DNA of 17,308 nt from JAUVYV01 sp964585535 (GTDB lineage: Bacteria; Planctomycetota; Phycisphaerae; Sedimentisphaerales; Anaerobacaceae), in NCBI GenBank assembly GCA_964585535.1, contig CAZPDW010000032.1, forward strand, positions 1-17,308, written 5' to 3'. Within the stretch, counting starts at the first letter, position 1; every line of letters begins with the position of its first letter. The notes below the pieces were generated by a model that made no database searches, was not told where the DNA came from, and was given only the letters and a program-made list of their open reading frames with translations. Below are positions 7,806-13,881 of this stretch, one piece after another. The position numbers were made by a program, and so were the translations under genes.

Positions 7806-7854
7806 TGCTGCGTAGCGAATTACTTCGCAGAGTAGCAACGGGTTCGGCACCGAA
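7806..7854 (-). other. Structured 5' leader hairpins upstream of the BrkB gene
   Basis: Bases 7806-7819 pair with 7824-7837 to give a 14-position stem with two mismatches and two G-T pairs around a 4-base loop. A shorter palindrome, TTCGGCACCGAA, sits at 7843-7854. Both lie between the minus-strand promoter (7869-7897) and the BrkB start, so they would be in its 5' untranslated RNA. No U-tract follows, so this is not a terminator. It could also be a short interspersed palindromic repeat. Confidence 0.45.
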
Positions 7855-7868
7855 ACGAACGGCAGTTG

Positions 7869-7897
7869 AGTATATACGAACCGGGGGCTGTTTTCAA
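7869..7897 (-). promoter_or_regulatory. Sigma70-type promoter for the BrkB gene
   Basis: On the minus strand, TTGAAA (plus positions 7892-7897) is followed after exactly 17 bases by TATACT (7869-7874). This predicts a start near 7862 and a 5' leader of about 90 bases. It is divergent from the candidate promoter at 7946-7973. Confidence 0.6.
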
Positions 7898-7945
7898 TAG
7901 TTATCGAAATTTCCGGCAATGCCCTGTAATTATCGGATTTTCCCC

Positions 7946-7973
7946 TTGATTTTGAGCACAGGGCTGATAAAAT
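7946..7973 (+). promoter_or_regulatory. Candidate sigma70-type promoter for the zinc-ribbon/FG-GAP pair
   Basis: TTGATT (7946-7951) and TAAAAT (7968-7973) are separated by 16 bases. The predicted start is about 40 bases ahead of the ATG at 8020. It is the only promoter-like signal I see ahead of the zinc-ribbon and FG-GAP genes. Confidence 0.45.
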
Positions 7974-8004
7974 GGTGGTTGTTGTGATGTTTGAGAAACA
8001 AAAA

Positions 8005-8012
8005 AAGGAGGA
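8005..8012 (+). promoter_or_regulatory. Strong Shine-Dalgarno sequence deciding the start at 8020
   Basis: AAGGAGGA is placed 7 bases before the ATG at 8020. The later ATG at 8031, in another frame, has no such signal. The site therefore fixes the frame of the small zinc-ribbon gene and exposes the frame conflict downstream. Confidence 0.8.
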
Positions 8013-8019
8013 GCAAACA

Positions 8020-8252
8020 ATGGTTTATATATGGAGGCGATTAAGGGGGCGATGTACATCCTGCGGACAATCGCTTCATACCAGGAAAAGTCCGTCACAG
8101 CGTGTTTTACAAATCAACGACAGGGGGCAAATCGTCTTACCGCCGAATTAGGGCGCAGGCCTCTTGCCCAGACCTGTCCCCGGTGCCATCAGATTGTTTT
8201 CGAGGGCGAGCCGGGTTTTGTTCAGCGTTACCTGCTGGTTGATATCGTATAG
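8020..8252 (+). pseudogene. Small zinc-ribbon-like gene, apparently split by a one-base frameshift
   Basis: The frame set by the strong ribosome site starts MVYIWRRLRGRCTSCGQ and ends after only 43 residues at TAG 8149-8151. The frame one base back carries a second Cys pair (QTCPRCHQIVFEGEPG) and stops at TAG 8250-8252, five bases before the next gene's ATG. Together the two CxxC knuckles would make a four-cysteine zinc ribbon of about 77 residues. One extra base in the G5 run at 8123-8127 would join the two frames without any other change. The possibilities are a real frameshift mutation, an assembly or read error, or, less likely, programmed slippage. I see no classic slippery heptamer. The close spacing suggests the second frame was translated and coupled to the FG-GAP gene. 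The family is not identified. Confidence 0.45.
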
Positions 8253-8257
8253 CGCTT

Positions 8258-10708
8258 ATGAGGTCAATAAGGTCAATAAGGGCAATAATGGTGACAGCCG
8301 CTTTTGTTGCGCTAACCGGTGCGCCTTCGTGCAGCGGCATGGGTGAACCGGCCGGTGATTTGGCGGTCAAACAGGGCTACGACAATGCTCTTTCGGCTTA
8401 CTACGGATTTGCCGATATAGAGATGGTCAAGCTCGACTGGGGCATACGAAATCTCTGTGTGGCCGATTTCGACGGTGACGGCCGCAACGATATTGCGGCA
8501 GCAAACAACAGAAAAGCGGCAATAGTGCTGCTTATCCAAAAGCAGAGTATCGAGGCAGGCGAGCCGGAGGCGGCGGTTGACGCCAATGACGTTGACATAA
8601 ATGCTCTTGTCTCGCCGAGTCGCTTCGACAAACAGCCCGTGCCGGTTTCGCAGAGGATATATAGCTTGGTATGCGGGGATTTGAACTCGGACGGGCTGAC
8701 AGATTTGGCGTTTTACGGCGAGCCGAGGGGTCTTTACATATTGCTGCAAAGGCCGCGTACTGCGGAGCAGAGGCGCAGCAGGACCCTTAAGTGGCGTACG
8801 CGGAAGAAGATAACGATAGACGACGGGATACAAAGTTCCGCCGCACTGGCGTGTGCCGACCTCAACGGAGACGGCGCCGAGGATTTGGTCTGCGTCGGCA
8901 ACGATGGGGTGTATATCATTCTGCAGCGAAAGGACGGCTCGCTGGCAGAGCCGGTCAAGTACGCAATTGCCGCTCGGCCCGTGTCGGTAGAGGTCGGCGA
9001 CCTCAACGGTGACGGCCGCAACGACCTTGTTCTTGTAACGCAGGGCGATGACAAGCCGCTCGATGTTCGTTTCGGGCTTGCCAACAAACAGTTGGGTCCT
9101 CACGTACATTTCTTCATTGAGAAACCGCTGGCGTTCGAGCTTGCGAATGTGGACGGTATCGGCGGCGATGAGGTGCTAACGGTCGATGCGGTGAGCAAAC
9201 GGCTGATATGCTACAAGCTTACGGGCAGGCAGGCGGAAGATACGGACTGGCCGAAGCTGTTCTACCCGCTTGCATACGGCGAGGCAAGCGAACGGCGCGA
9301 CCTGGCCGTGGGAGATTTTGACGGGGACGGCCTGACGGACGTCGTGATAAGCGAGCCGGGCGGCGCCGAAGTTTTGTTTTACAGGCAGCTCGCACGGTTG
9401 GGCTTAGCCGAGCCGGTGAGGTTTCCGGCATACGCGGATGCCAAGAGCTTATCAGCGGCGGATATTGACGGCGACGGCAGAAGCGAATTGGGGATTCTAA
9501 GCGTCAAGGAAAAGATAATCGGTATCAGCAAGTTTGAAAACAACCGGCTGGTTTTCCCTAAGCCGGTCGCGCTGAGCGGCGAACCGTTGGCGATGCAGCT
9601 TTGCGATATCGACGGCGACGGGGACGTGGACTGCGTTTATGCAGCCAAGGCCGACGGCAACAAGAGGTATTTTGACGTGGTTTATTCGGTGCCGGCAACG
9701 GCGGAAGAGCCGGCCGAGCCAAACTCGCAGCGGCGGGAGACGCCGGGCCGGGTCGAGCTTGGCAAACTGGCTTCCAACCCCGCAGCCCTGCGGGTCATCG
9801 ACGTTGACCAGGACGGGCTGAAGGACGTTCTGATTTTTGTCAGATATGAGCTGCCGATATTGATTCGACAGGTTGAGCCGAGGAAATTTGAGCTCTTCGA
9901 TTCGGCGCAGGCGCAGTTCAGCTTAATAAAGGACGCCAGCCCGCGAGCGGTTACCACCGCGAACGTGGACGGCAAAGAAGGCGCCGAGCTTTTGGTGGCG
10001 CAGGGCAATTTTGCAAGGAGCGTGGTGCTGTCGAAAGGGCATAAGTGGACCGTCATTGACCAGTACAACGCCAGGAGTACCGAGAACAGGGTCTCGGCGG
10101 TCGGCGTTTTCGATATCGATTCGTCGGGCCCGGCAAATGCGCCCGAGATACTGCTGCTGGACGGTCAGAAGGGGCAATTGCAGATACTAAAAGCCGACGA
10201 CGGGACGTACCGCTTCGACAAAGAGCTGGACGTCGGCAGGTGGAACGCCGCAAGCGGCGTGAAGATGCTTTATGAGCCGTTGACGGGCGGGGTTGTCAGC
10301 AGCATAGTGCTGTTCGACGGCGAGAAGCTTGCGCTCATCACCCCGCCTGCCGGCGGCAGAGGGCAGGAACATCTCGAGCAGCAGTTCAGTTACGAGACGA
10401 AGATAAAGGACGGCAGTTACGGCAATCTGACAGCCGGCGACATAAACAGCGACGGCCTGGTTGATATAATTATGGTTGAGTATAACCGCAACAATATCGA
10501 GATACTCACCCGCGACGCCGAGGGCGGGGTTGTCCCGGCGATGCGTTTCAAGGTGTTCGAGCAGAAGAGCTACCGGGATGCAGGCAGGCGGCCGGGACAG
10601 ATAACGGTTGAGCCGCGAGAGCTGAAGGTCGCCGACGTGACCGGCGACGGCAAGGCCGATTTGATAACAATTGTTCACGACCGCATCATCATATACCCAC
10701 AGGATTGA
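8258..10708 (+). CDS. Exported FG-GAP/VCBS repeat protein with about eleven calcium-loop motifs
   Basis: An 816-residue protein with a signal peptide (basic n-region RSIRSIR, hydrophobic stretch to about residue 25). Most of it is a chain of FG-GAP/VCBS units, each with a DxDxDG-type calcium loop: DFDGDGRND (70-78), and similar loops near residues 140 (DLNSDGLTD), 200 (DLNGDGAED), 246 (DLNGDGRND), 352 (DFDGDGLTD), 401 (DIDGDGRSE), 449 (DIDGDGDVD), 514 (DVDQDGLKD), 617 (DIDSSG, degenerate), 727 (DINSDGLVD) and 792 (DVTGDGKAD). Such repeats fold as an integrin-alpha-like beta-propeller on the cell surface or in the periplasm. Planctomycetota carry many, usually of unknown ligand. There is no Shine-Dalgarno sequence; the ATG lies 5 bases after the zinc-ribbon frame's stop, so translation is probably coupled. 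The ATG at 8288 is an alternative start but would lose the basic n-region. Confidence 0.9.
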   Translation: MRSIRSIRAIMVTAAFVALTGAPSCSGMGEPAGDLAVKQGYDNALSAYYGFADIEMVKLDWGIRNLCVADFDGDGRNDIAAANNRKAAIVLLIQKQSIEAGEPEAAVDANDVDINALVSPSRFDKQPVPVSQRIYSLVCGDLNSDGLTDLAFYGEPRGLYILLQRPRTAEQRRSRTLKWRTRKKITIDDGIQSSAALACADLNGDGAEDLVCVGNDGVYIILQRKDGSLAEPVKYAIAARPVSVEVGDLNGDGRNDLVLVTQGDDKPLDVRFGLANKQLGPHVHFFIEKPLAFELANVDGIGGDEVLTVDAVSKRLICYKLTGRQAEDTDWPKLFYPLAYGEASERRDLAVGDFDGDGLTDVVISEPGGAEVLFYRQLARLGLAEPVRFPAYADAKSLSAADIDGDGRSELGILSVKEKIIGISKFENNRLVFPKPVALSGEPLAMQLCDIDGDGDVDCVYAAKADGNKRYFDVVYSVPATAEEPAEPNSQRRETPGRVELGKLASNPAALRVIDVDQDGLKDVLIFVRYELPILIRQVEPRKFELFDSAQAQFSLIKDASPRAVTTANVDGKEGAELLVAQGNFARSVVLSKGHKWTVIDQYNARSTENRVSAVGVFDIDSSGPANAPEILLLDGQKGQLQILKADDGTYRFDKELDVGRWNAASGVKMLYEPLTGGVVSSIVLFDGEKLALITPPAGGRGQEHLEQQFSYETKIKDGSYGNLTAGDINSDGLVDIIMVEYNRNNIEILTRDAEGGVVPAMRFKVFEQKSYRDAGRRPGQITVEPRELKVADVTGDGKADLITIVHDRIIIYPQD
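8261..8287 (+). repeat. Three copies of a 9-bp tandem repeat at the start of the FG-GAP gene
   Basis: AGGTCAATA, AGGTCAATA and AGGGCAATA follow directly after the ATG at 8258 and encode the basic Arg-Ser-Ile, Arg-Ser-Ile, Arg-Ala-Ile n-region of the signal peptide. The step is 9 bp, so copy-number change would keep the frame. Confidence 0.7.
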
Positions 10709-10753
10709 GCAGTTATCCTCTGCAGGAGGGGCCGGCAGAGATTTGAGGTCAGG

Positions 10754-11809
10754 ATGGCTGATAATCGGCAAAAAGTTTTGGTTGCGCTCAGCGGCGGTGT
10801 TGACAGCTCGACCGCCGCGGCGGTGCTGCTTCGGGATGGTTTTGACTGTGCGGGCGTTTTTATGATAACAAGCGACTATTCACAGAACTCGCAGCTACAG
10901 GCCGAGACGGTTGCAAAGGAGCTTGGAATAGAGCTTTTTGTGCTGGACCTTCGGGGAGAATTCAGGGAGATTATCAATTATTTCTGCGAAGAATACAGGG
11001 CCGGCCGGACACCCAATCCGTGTGTGGTGTGCAACAGGGACATTAAATTCGGTCGGTTAGTGGATTTTGCAAGAAGCAGGGGCTTTGACGCACTCGCCAC
11101 GGGCCATTACGCGCGTGTTTTGAAAACAGACGGCCGGGCGGGCCTGTACACATCGGCCGATATCCGCAAGGACCAGTCATACGCCCTTGCTATGATTGAC
11201 AAAGACGTTTTGCCGTATGTACTGTTTCCGATGGGCGCCTACTCGAAGGAGTATGCTCGACGGATGGCGGCCGATTTCGGGCTGAGCACCGCCGGCAGGG
11301 CCGAATCGCAGGAGATATGTTTTGTAAAGGGCAGGGACTATGCGGCCTTGCTCGAGGAGCTTTGTCCGGAAATTGCGGCCGGCGGCAGCGTTGTTGACGG
11401 CACAGGCAGGGTATTAGGCGAGCACAAAGGAATTCACCATTTCACAATAGGTCAGCGGCGCGGGGTTGGCATTGCGATGGGCAGGCCGTGTTATGTGGTG
11501 AAGATTGATGCCGAGAGCAACACAGTTGTACTTGGGCCGAAGGCCGAGGCGATGCACAAGCGGCTTGCAGCGACGGGTGTGAGCTGGCTGACGGCTGAGC
11601 CGGTATCGGCTTTCGAGGCGGAGGTGAAGATACGCTATAACTCTAAGGCGGCCAAAGCCACGGTTTTGCCCGATGGCGACAGGGTTAGAGTTGAGTTTGA
11701 TAAGCCGGTATGGGCAATCACGCCGGGCCAGTTGGCGGTGTTCTATATCCGGGAGGGACAGAGCAGCAGAGTGGCCGGGGCCGGCTGGATAGAAAAAGCG
11801 GGCCGGTAG
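10754..11809 (+). CDS. mnmA: tRNA-specific 2-thiouridylase MnmA
   Basis: A 351-residue cytoplasmic enzyme that uses ATP and a persulfide sulfur donor to make 2-thiouridine at wobble position 34 of tRNAs for Lys, Glu and Gln. The ATP-binding PP-loop is SGGVDSS at residues 13-19. The two catalytic cysteines are Cys90 in NPCVVCNRDIKFG and Cys189 in ESQEICFVKGRDY, the same order and roughly the same spacing as Cys102 and Cys199 in E. coli. ATGHYAR (115-121), KDQSYAL and FTIGQRRGVGI are further MnmA signatures, and the C-terminal beta-barrel is complete. The length is slightly shorter than E. coli (368). The ATG has GAGG a few bases upstream. A CTCTGC/GCAGAG hairpin (10718-10740) lies between it and the FG-GAP gene. 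It is probably transcribed separately or by read-through. Confidence 0.97.
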   Translation: MADNRQKVLVALSGGVDSSTAAAVLLRDGFDCAGVFMITSDYSQNSQLQAETVAKELGIELFVLDLRGEFREIINYFCEEYRAGRTPNPCVVCNRDIKFGRLVDFARSRGFDALATGHYARVLKTDGRAGLYTSADIRKDQSYALAMIDKDVLPYVLFPMGAYSKEYARRMAADFGLSTAGRAESQEICFVKGRDYAALLEELCPEIAAGGSVVDGTGRVLGEHKGIHHFTIGQRRGVGIAMGRPCYVVKIDAESNTVVLGPKAEAMHKRLAATGVSWLTAEPVSAFEAEVKIRYNSKAAKATVLPDGDRVRVEFDKPVWAITPGQLAVFYIREGQSSRVAGAGWIEKAGR

Positions 11810-11843
11810 GGTATTAGCAGTATGTCAACATTGAATCTATAAG

Positions 11844-11950
11844 TTGTCATTGCGAGGGCTGCGAAGCAGCCCGTGGCAATCTCGACTTCACGAATGATTG
11901 AGATTGCTTCGTCGCTCGCCCCTAAGGGGGCAAGCTCCTCGCAATGACAA
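11844..11950. repeat. Interspersed palindromic element, type A (about 107 bp, MITE/REP-like)
   Basis: It has perfect 14-bp inverted ends: TTGTCATTGCGAGG at 11844-11857 and its reverse complement at 11937-11950. Nested inside are a GGGCTGC-GAA-GCAGCCC hairpin (11856-11872), a GCAATCTC/GAGATTGC pair (11876-11883 with 11900-11907) and a GCCCC/GGGGC stem (around 11918-11931). The whole can fold as a cruciform. The 'GTCATTGCGAGG...GAAGCA...GCAATCTC' wording is that of a small repeat found between genes in many unrelated bacteria, often mistranslated as 'CHCEE...IATxxFAALAMT'. There is no transposase. Confidence 0.85.
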
Positions 11951-12199
11951 CACTCAAAATCAAACGTTATGGGGTAACGGGGCGTATTTGCACTGCTTTC
12001 AGGAGTGTTTTTATCGGGCAATGCGCATTTGTCTGTGAAGATGCAATTTTGCAAGTACCTGTTCGGTAATTCAGGGCGAAAATTAAAAAATACAAAAAAT
12101 TATTCTGCATCGGGCAAATCGTAAGTCCTTATAAATCAAGTAGTTACGGTCTTTGAGTCCGCCGGGGGCAAAATTTTACGGCAGGCGAAGGGATTTTTC
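11951..12199. other. Non-coding stretch with no recognised feature
   Basis: Between the type A repeat and the promoter at 12200 I see no supported gene. The stretch is AT-rich around 12080-12110 and contains a GAGTCCGCCGGGGGCA string (12155-12170) that resembles a tRNA 3' end, but no tRNA folds around it. Confidence 0.5.
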
Positions 12200-12229
12200 T
12201 TGACAGTTATGCAGCGAATCTGGTAAATT
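12200..12229 (+). promoter_or_regulatory. Sigma70-type promoter with extended -10 for the PEP-CTERM gene
   Basis: A perfect TTGACA (12200-12205), 18 bases, then TAAATT (12224-12229) preceded by TGG, an extended -10 element. The predicted start is near 12236, about 270 bases ahead of the PEP-CTERM start codon. Confidence 0.65.
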
Positions 12230-12235
12230 GGGTAA

Positions 12236-12505
12236 GTCAAAGGGTAGCGTTGCTACCACACTGTGTAGATATTACAAGTTAAGGTTTGCCCCTCGTGAGG
12301 AGGGTAAAACCGGCAACAATAACGGTTGCGTTAAGCAGGCACAAGGTGAGGTGAAAGTCAAGTTGTGTTTGTGCGTCGTTCAGCGCAGGTGCAATGTCCG
12401 GTCAGGGGTTGTTGCGCGTGCTGAGTGACAACGCGATTGTTTTGGTGTGTTACCAAAACAAAAGAAGAGAAGAGTTTGATTTTGTAGAAGAAGGAGGAGT
12501 AGATT
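12236..12505 (+). promoter_or_regulatory. Long structured 5' leader of the PEP-CTERM gene
   Basis: About 270 bases of leader RNA with several possible stems: GTAGC-GTT-GCTAC (12244-12256), a bulged GGTTT...AAACC stem-loop (12283-12311), AACCG/CGGTT overlapping GCAAC/GTTGC (12308-12329), and a perfect 8-bp stem GTTTTGGT-GTGTT-ACCAAAAC (12439-12459). The Shine-Dalgarno sequence AAGGAGG lies at 12491-12497, 8 bases before the ATG. It does not match the riboswitch classes I know by eye (GEMM, cobalamin, TPP, SAM). No credible small protein is encoded in it. It could control translation or RNA stability of an abundant surface protein. Confidence 0.5.
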
Positions 12506-13429
12506 ATGTGTAAAAAGTTACTTTTTCTTGTTGCAATGCTGAGCATTGTTTCGGTGGCCTCCGCTGTTGCGCCCAATCCGCTTGGAACTGTCACTGTGAT
12601 TGACGACTTCGAGAGCTACTGGGGCACGCCGGCGATGGTTCCGGTCCCCTGGGACGGGCAAGTCCTGCCCGGCACCGTCAATGTTCTTTCATTGGTAACC
12701 GCAGGCGGTTCCGCCCAGGGTGCACAGCATATGCAGTGGGTGTGGACGAACAACGGCGGTTGGGCTCTGCCCAATGACCCGACGACCTACGACCCGCAAA
12801 GCGACCACGTAGAGATGGGTATGACTATGCCTGCCTATAACATCAACAGTATTGCCGCGGGTGACCTTACCACGACACTGATGCATATGTCGCTGCAGAT
12901 GCCGGTAGGAGCCGGCGCACCGCCCGGAGAGTACCTGCTTGAGTACAGCGGCACCGGTCTTCCTGATCCGTGTACTGGTGATCCCTCAAGGAGTTCGCAG
13001 ACGTGGATTCCCGCCCCCGGTTCAGGTGCGGCGTGGTGGATTCCAGCCGAAACGATTCCGGCGAAGATAGGCCCTGATAGCGAGTGGGAATGGGGCGGCC
13101 ATGATTACAGCGGCGTGCCGAGCCTTGAGCCCAACGGCGTCTGGCTGGATATCACGGTTAACCCCGTTATGTGGGTGACCTGGGGCTGTCCGCTCGCGGA
13201 GTTCGATGATCTGACCGGCCTGAACTTTGCGTCGTTCGGCAACGGGCCCGGCGACACCAGCGGTGCTTCGGGCGACCCGAAGATGAACGGCACCGCTCAG
13301 GTCTGGCCTCCGGGACCGATTAGCGGTACGCTTCTGATTGACAACATCTGGTTCGAGGAAGTTCCCGAGCCGATGACAATCGCATTGCTTGGTCTTGGCG
13401 GACTTGCTCTGATTCGCAGGAAACGCTAA
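12506..13429 (+). CDS. PEP-CTERM sorting-signal surface protein
   Basis: A 307-residue secreted protein with a signal peptide (residues 1-20, ending SVASA-VAP) and a textbook PEP-CTERM tail at 286-307: VPEP, a hydrophobic helix (MTIALLGLGGLALI) and RRKR at the end. Exosortase (EpsH/XrtA-type) cleaves near the PEP motif and moves the protein to the surface or extracellular matrix. The mature part begins with DDFESYW, a beta-sandwich-type opening common in planctomycete secreted proteins (jelly-roll/carbohydrate-binding-like), is rich in Trp, Gly and Pro, and closes with GTLLIDNIWFEEVPEP. The function of the middle is unknown. It is a one-gene transcript: strong promoter, long leader, excellent ribosome site and a strong terminator 47 bases after the stop. 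No exosortase gene is in the window. Confidence 0.93.
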   Translation: MCKKLLFLVAMLSIVSVASAVAPNPLGTVTVIDDFESYWGTPAMVPVPWDGQVLPGTVNVLSLVTAGGSAQGAQHMQWVWTNNGGWALPNDPTTYDPQSDHVEMGMTMPAYNINSIAAGDLTTTLMHMSLQMPVGAGAPPGEYLLEYSGTGLPDPCTGDPSRSSQTWIPAPGSGAAWWIPAETIPAKIGPDSEWEWGGHDYSGVPSLEPNGVWLDITVNPVMWVTWGCPLAEFDDLTGLNFASFGNGPGDTSGASGDPKMNGTAQVWPPGPISGTLLIDNIWFEEVPEPMTIALLGLGGLALIRRKR

Positions 13430-13475
13430 GGGGTTGCGAGTGAGGGTGTAAGTTAGTCATTGATTTTGCTTCAGT

Positions 13476-13513
13476 CCGGGGCCTCCCCTTAAGGGAGGCC
13501 CCGGTTGTTTTTT
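13476..13513 (+). terminator. Strong intrinsic terminator after the PEP-CTERM gene
   Basis: A perfect 12-bp GC-rich stem, CCGGGGCCTCCC (13476-13487) and GGGAGGCCCCGG (13493-13504), with a 5-base loop CTTAA. It is followed at once by TTGTTTTTT (13505-13513). Confidence 0.95.
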
Positions 13514-13637
13514 GGGCCTGACCGGCCGGGGAGGGCAGCAAACCGCCGAGCCAGCACGATAACTTTCAGCCACTTGCGGTTTTGAATATAATTTTCCTGC
13601 CAAGATAGTATCTGTTACGGAAAGTAAGAACCGACGA

Positions 13638-13753
13638 TGTCATACCTGCGAAGGCAAGTATCCAAAGATTAAGGCATTGTAACAAAACCCAACTTTCGAG
13701 CTTGTAGATTCCCGCTCCCCGCTTTCGCGGGGACAAGCTTTGCGGGAATGACA
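13638..13753. repeat. Interspersed palindromic element, type B (about 116 bp)
   Basis: It has ends TGTCAT (13638-13643) and ATGACA (13748-13753), an inner ATTCCCGC (13708-13715) / GCGGGAAT (13742-13749) pair, and a perfect CCCCGC-TTTC-GCGGGG hairpin (13717-13732). The text 'GTCATACCTGCGAAGGC...ATTCCCGC...GCGGGAATGACA' is a widespread intergenic palindrome, related in look to neisserial dRS3-type repeats, and often annotated falsely as peptides with 'PRKRG' and 'AFAGMT'. The minus-strand frame across it is this artefact and not a gene. Confidence 0.8.
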
Positions 13754-13881
13754 AAAATGTTGTTTCCGCAACAGGAAGCAAGATAAATTGCTCGCCTACC
13801 CGCATACCTTTGGATTATAGTATAATAGGGCAAGAGCGGTTCGTATGGACATTTGGCTTAAGGGGCTGGTGGTATTTGGCT

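Noticed and set aside
8020..8151. Programmed -1 frameshifting as the explanation of the split zinc-ribbon gene
   Set aside because: No slippery X-XXY-YYZ heptamer in the right frame and no obvious downstream stem were found. A single-base indel in the G5 run is simpler, though not proven.
8312..9109. Minus-strand open frame of 265 codons within the FG-GAP gene
   Set aside because: It is antisense of the repeated calcium loops; the plus-strand protein has a clear fold and signal peptide.
11743..12054. Minus-strand open frame containing 'CHCEE' and 'FAALAMT'
   Set aside because: This is the known spurious translation of the type A palindromic repeat.
12120..12180. tRNA-like 3' end (GAGTCCGCCGGGGGCA) that might mark an attachment site
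   Set aside because: No acceptor, D or anticodon arm can be built upstream, no CCA follows and no integrase is present.
12228..12428. Possible 66-residue leader peptide starting at a TTG before the PEP-CTERM gene
   Set aside because: It has no ribosome site and starts inside the -10 region, and its composition is not protein-like.
13566..13805. Minus-strand open frame containing 'PRKRGAG' and 'AFAGMT'
   Set aside because: This is the typical false peptide from the type B palindrome, not a protein.
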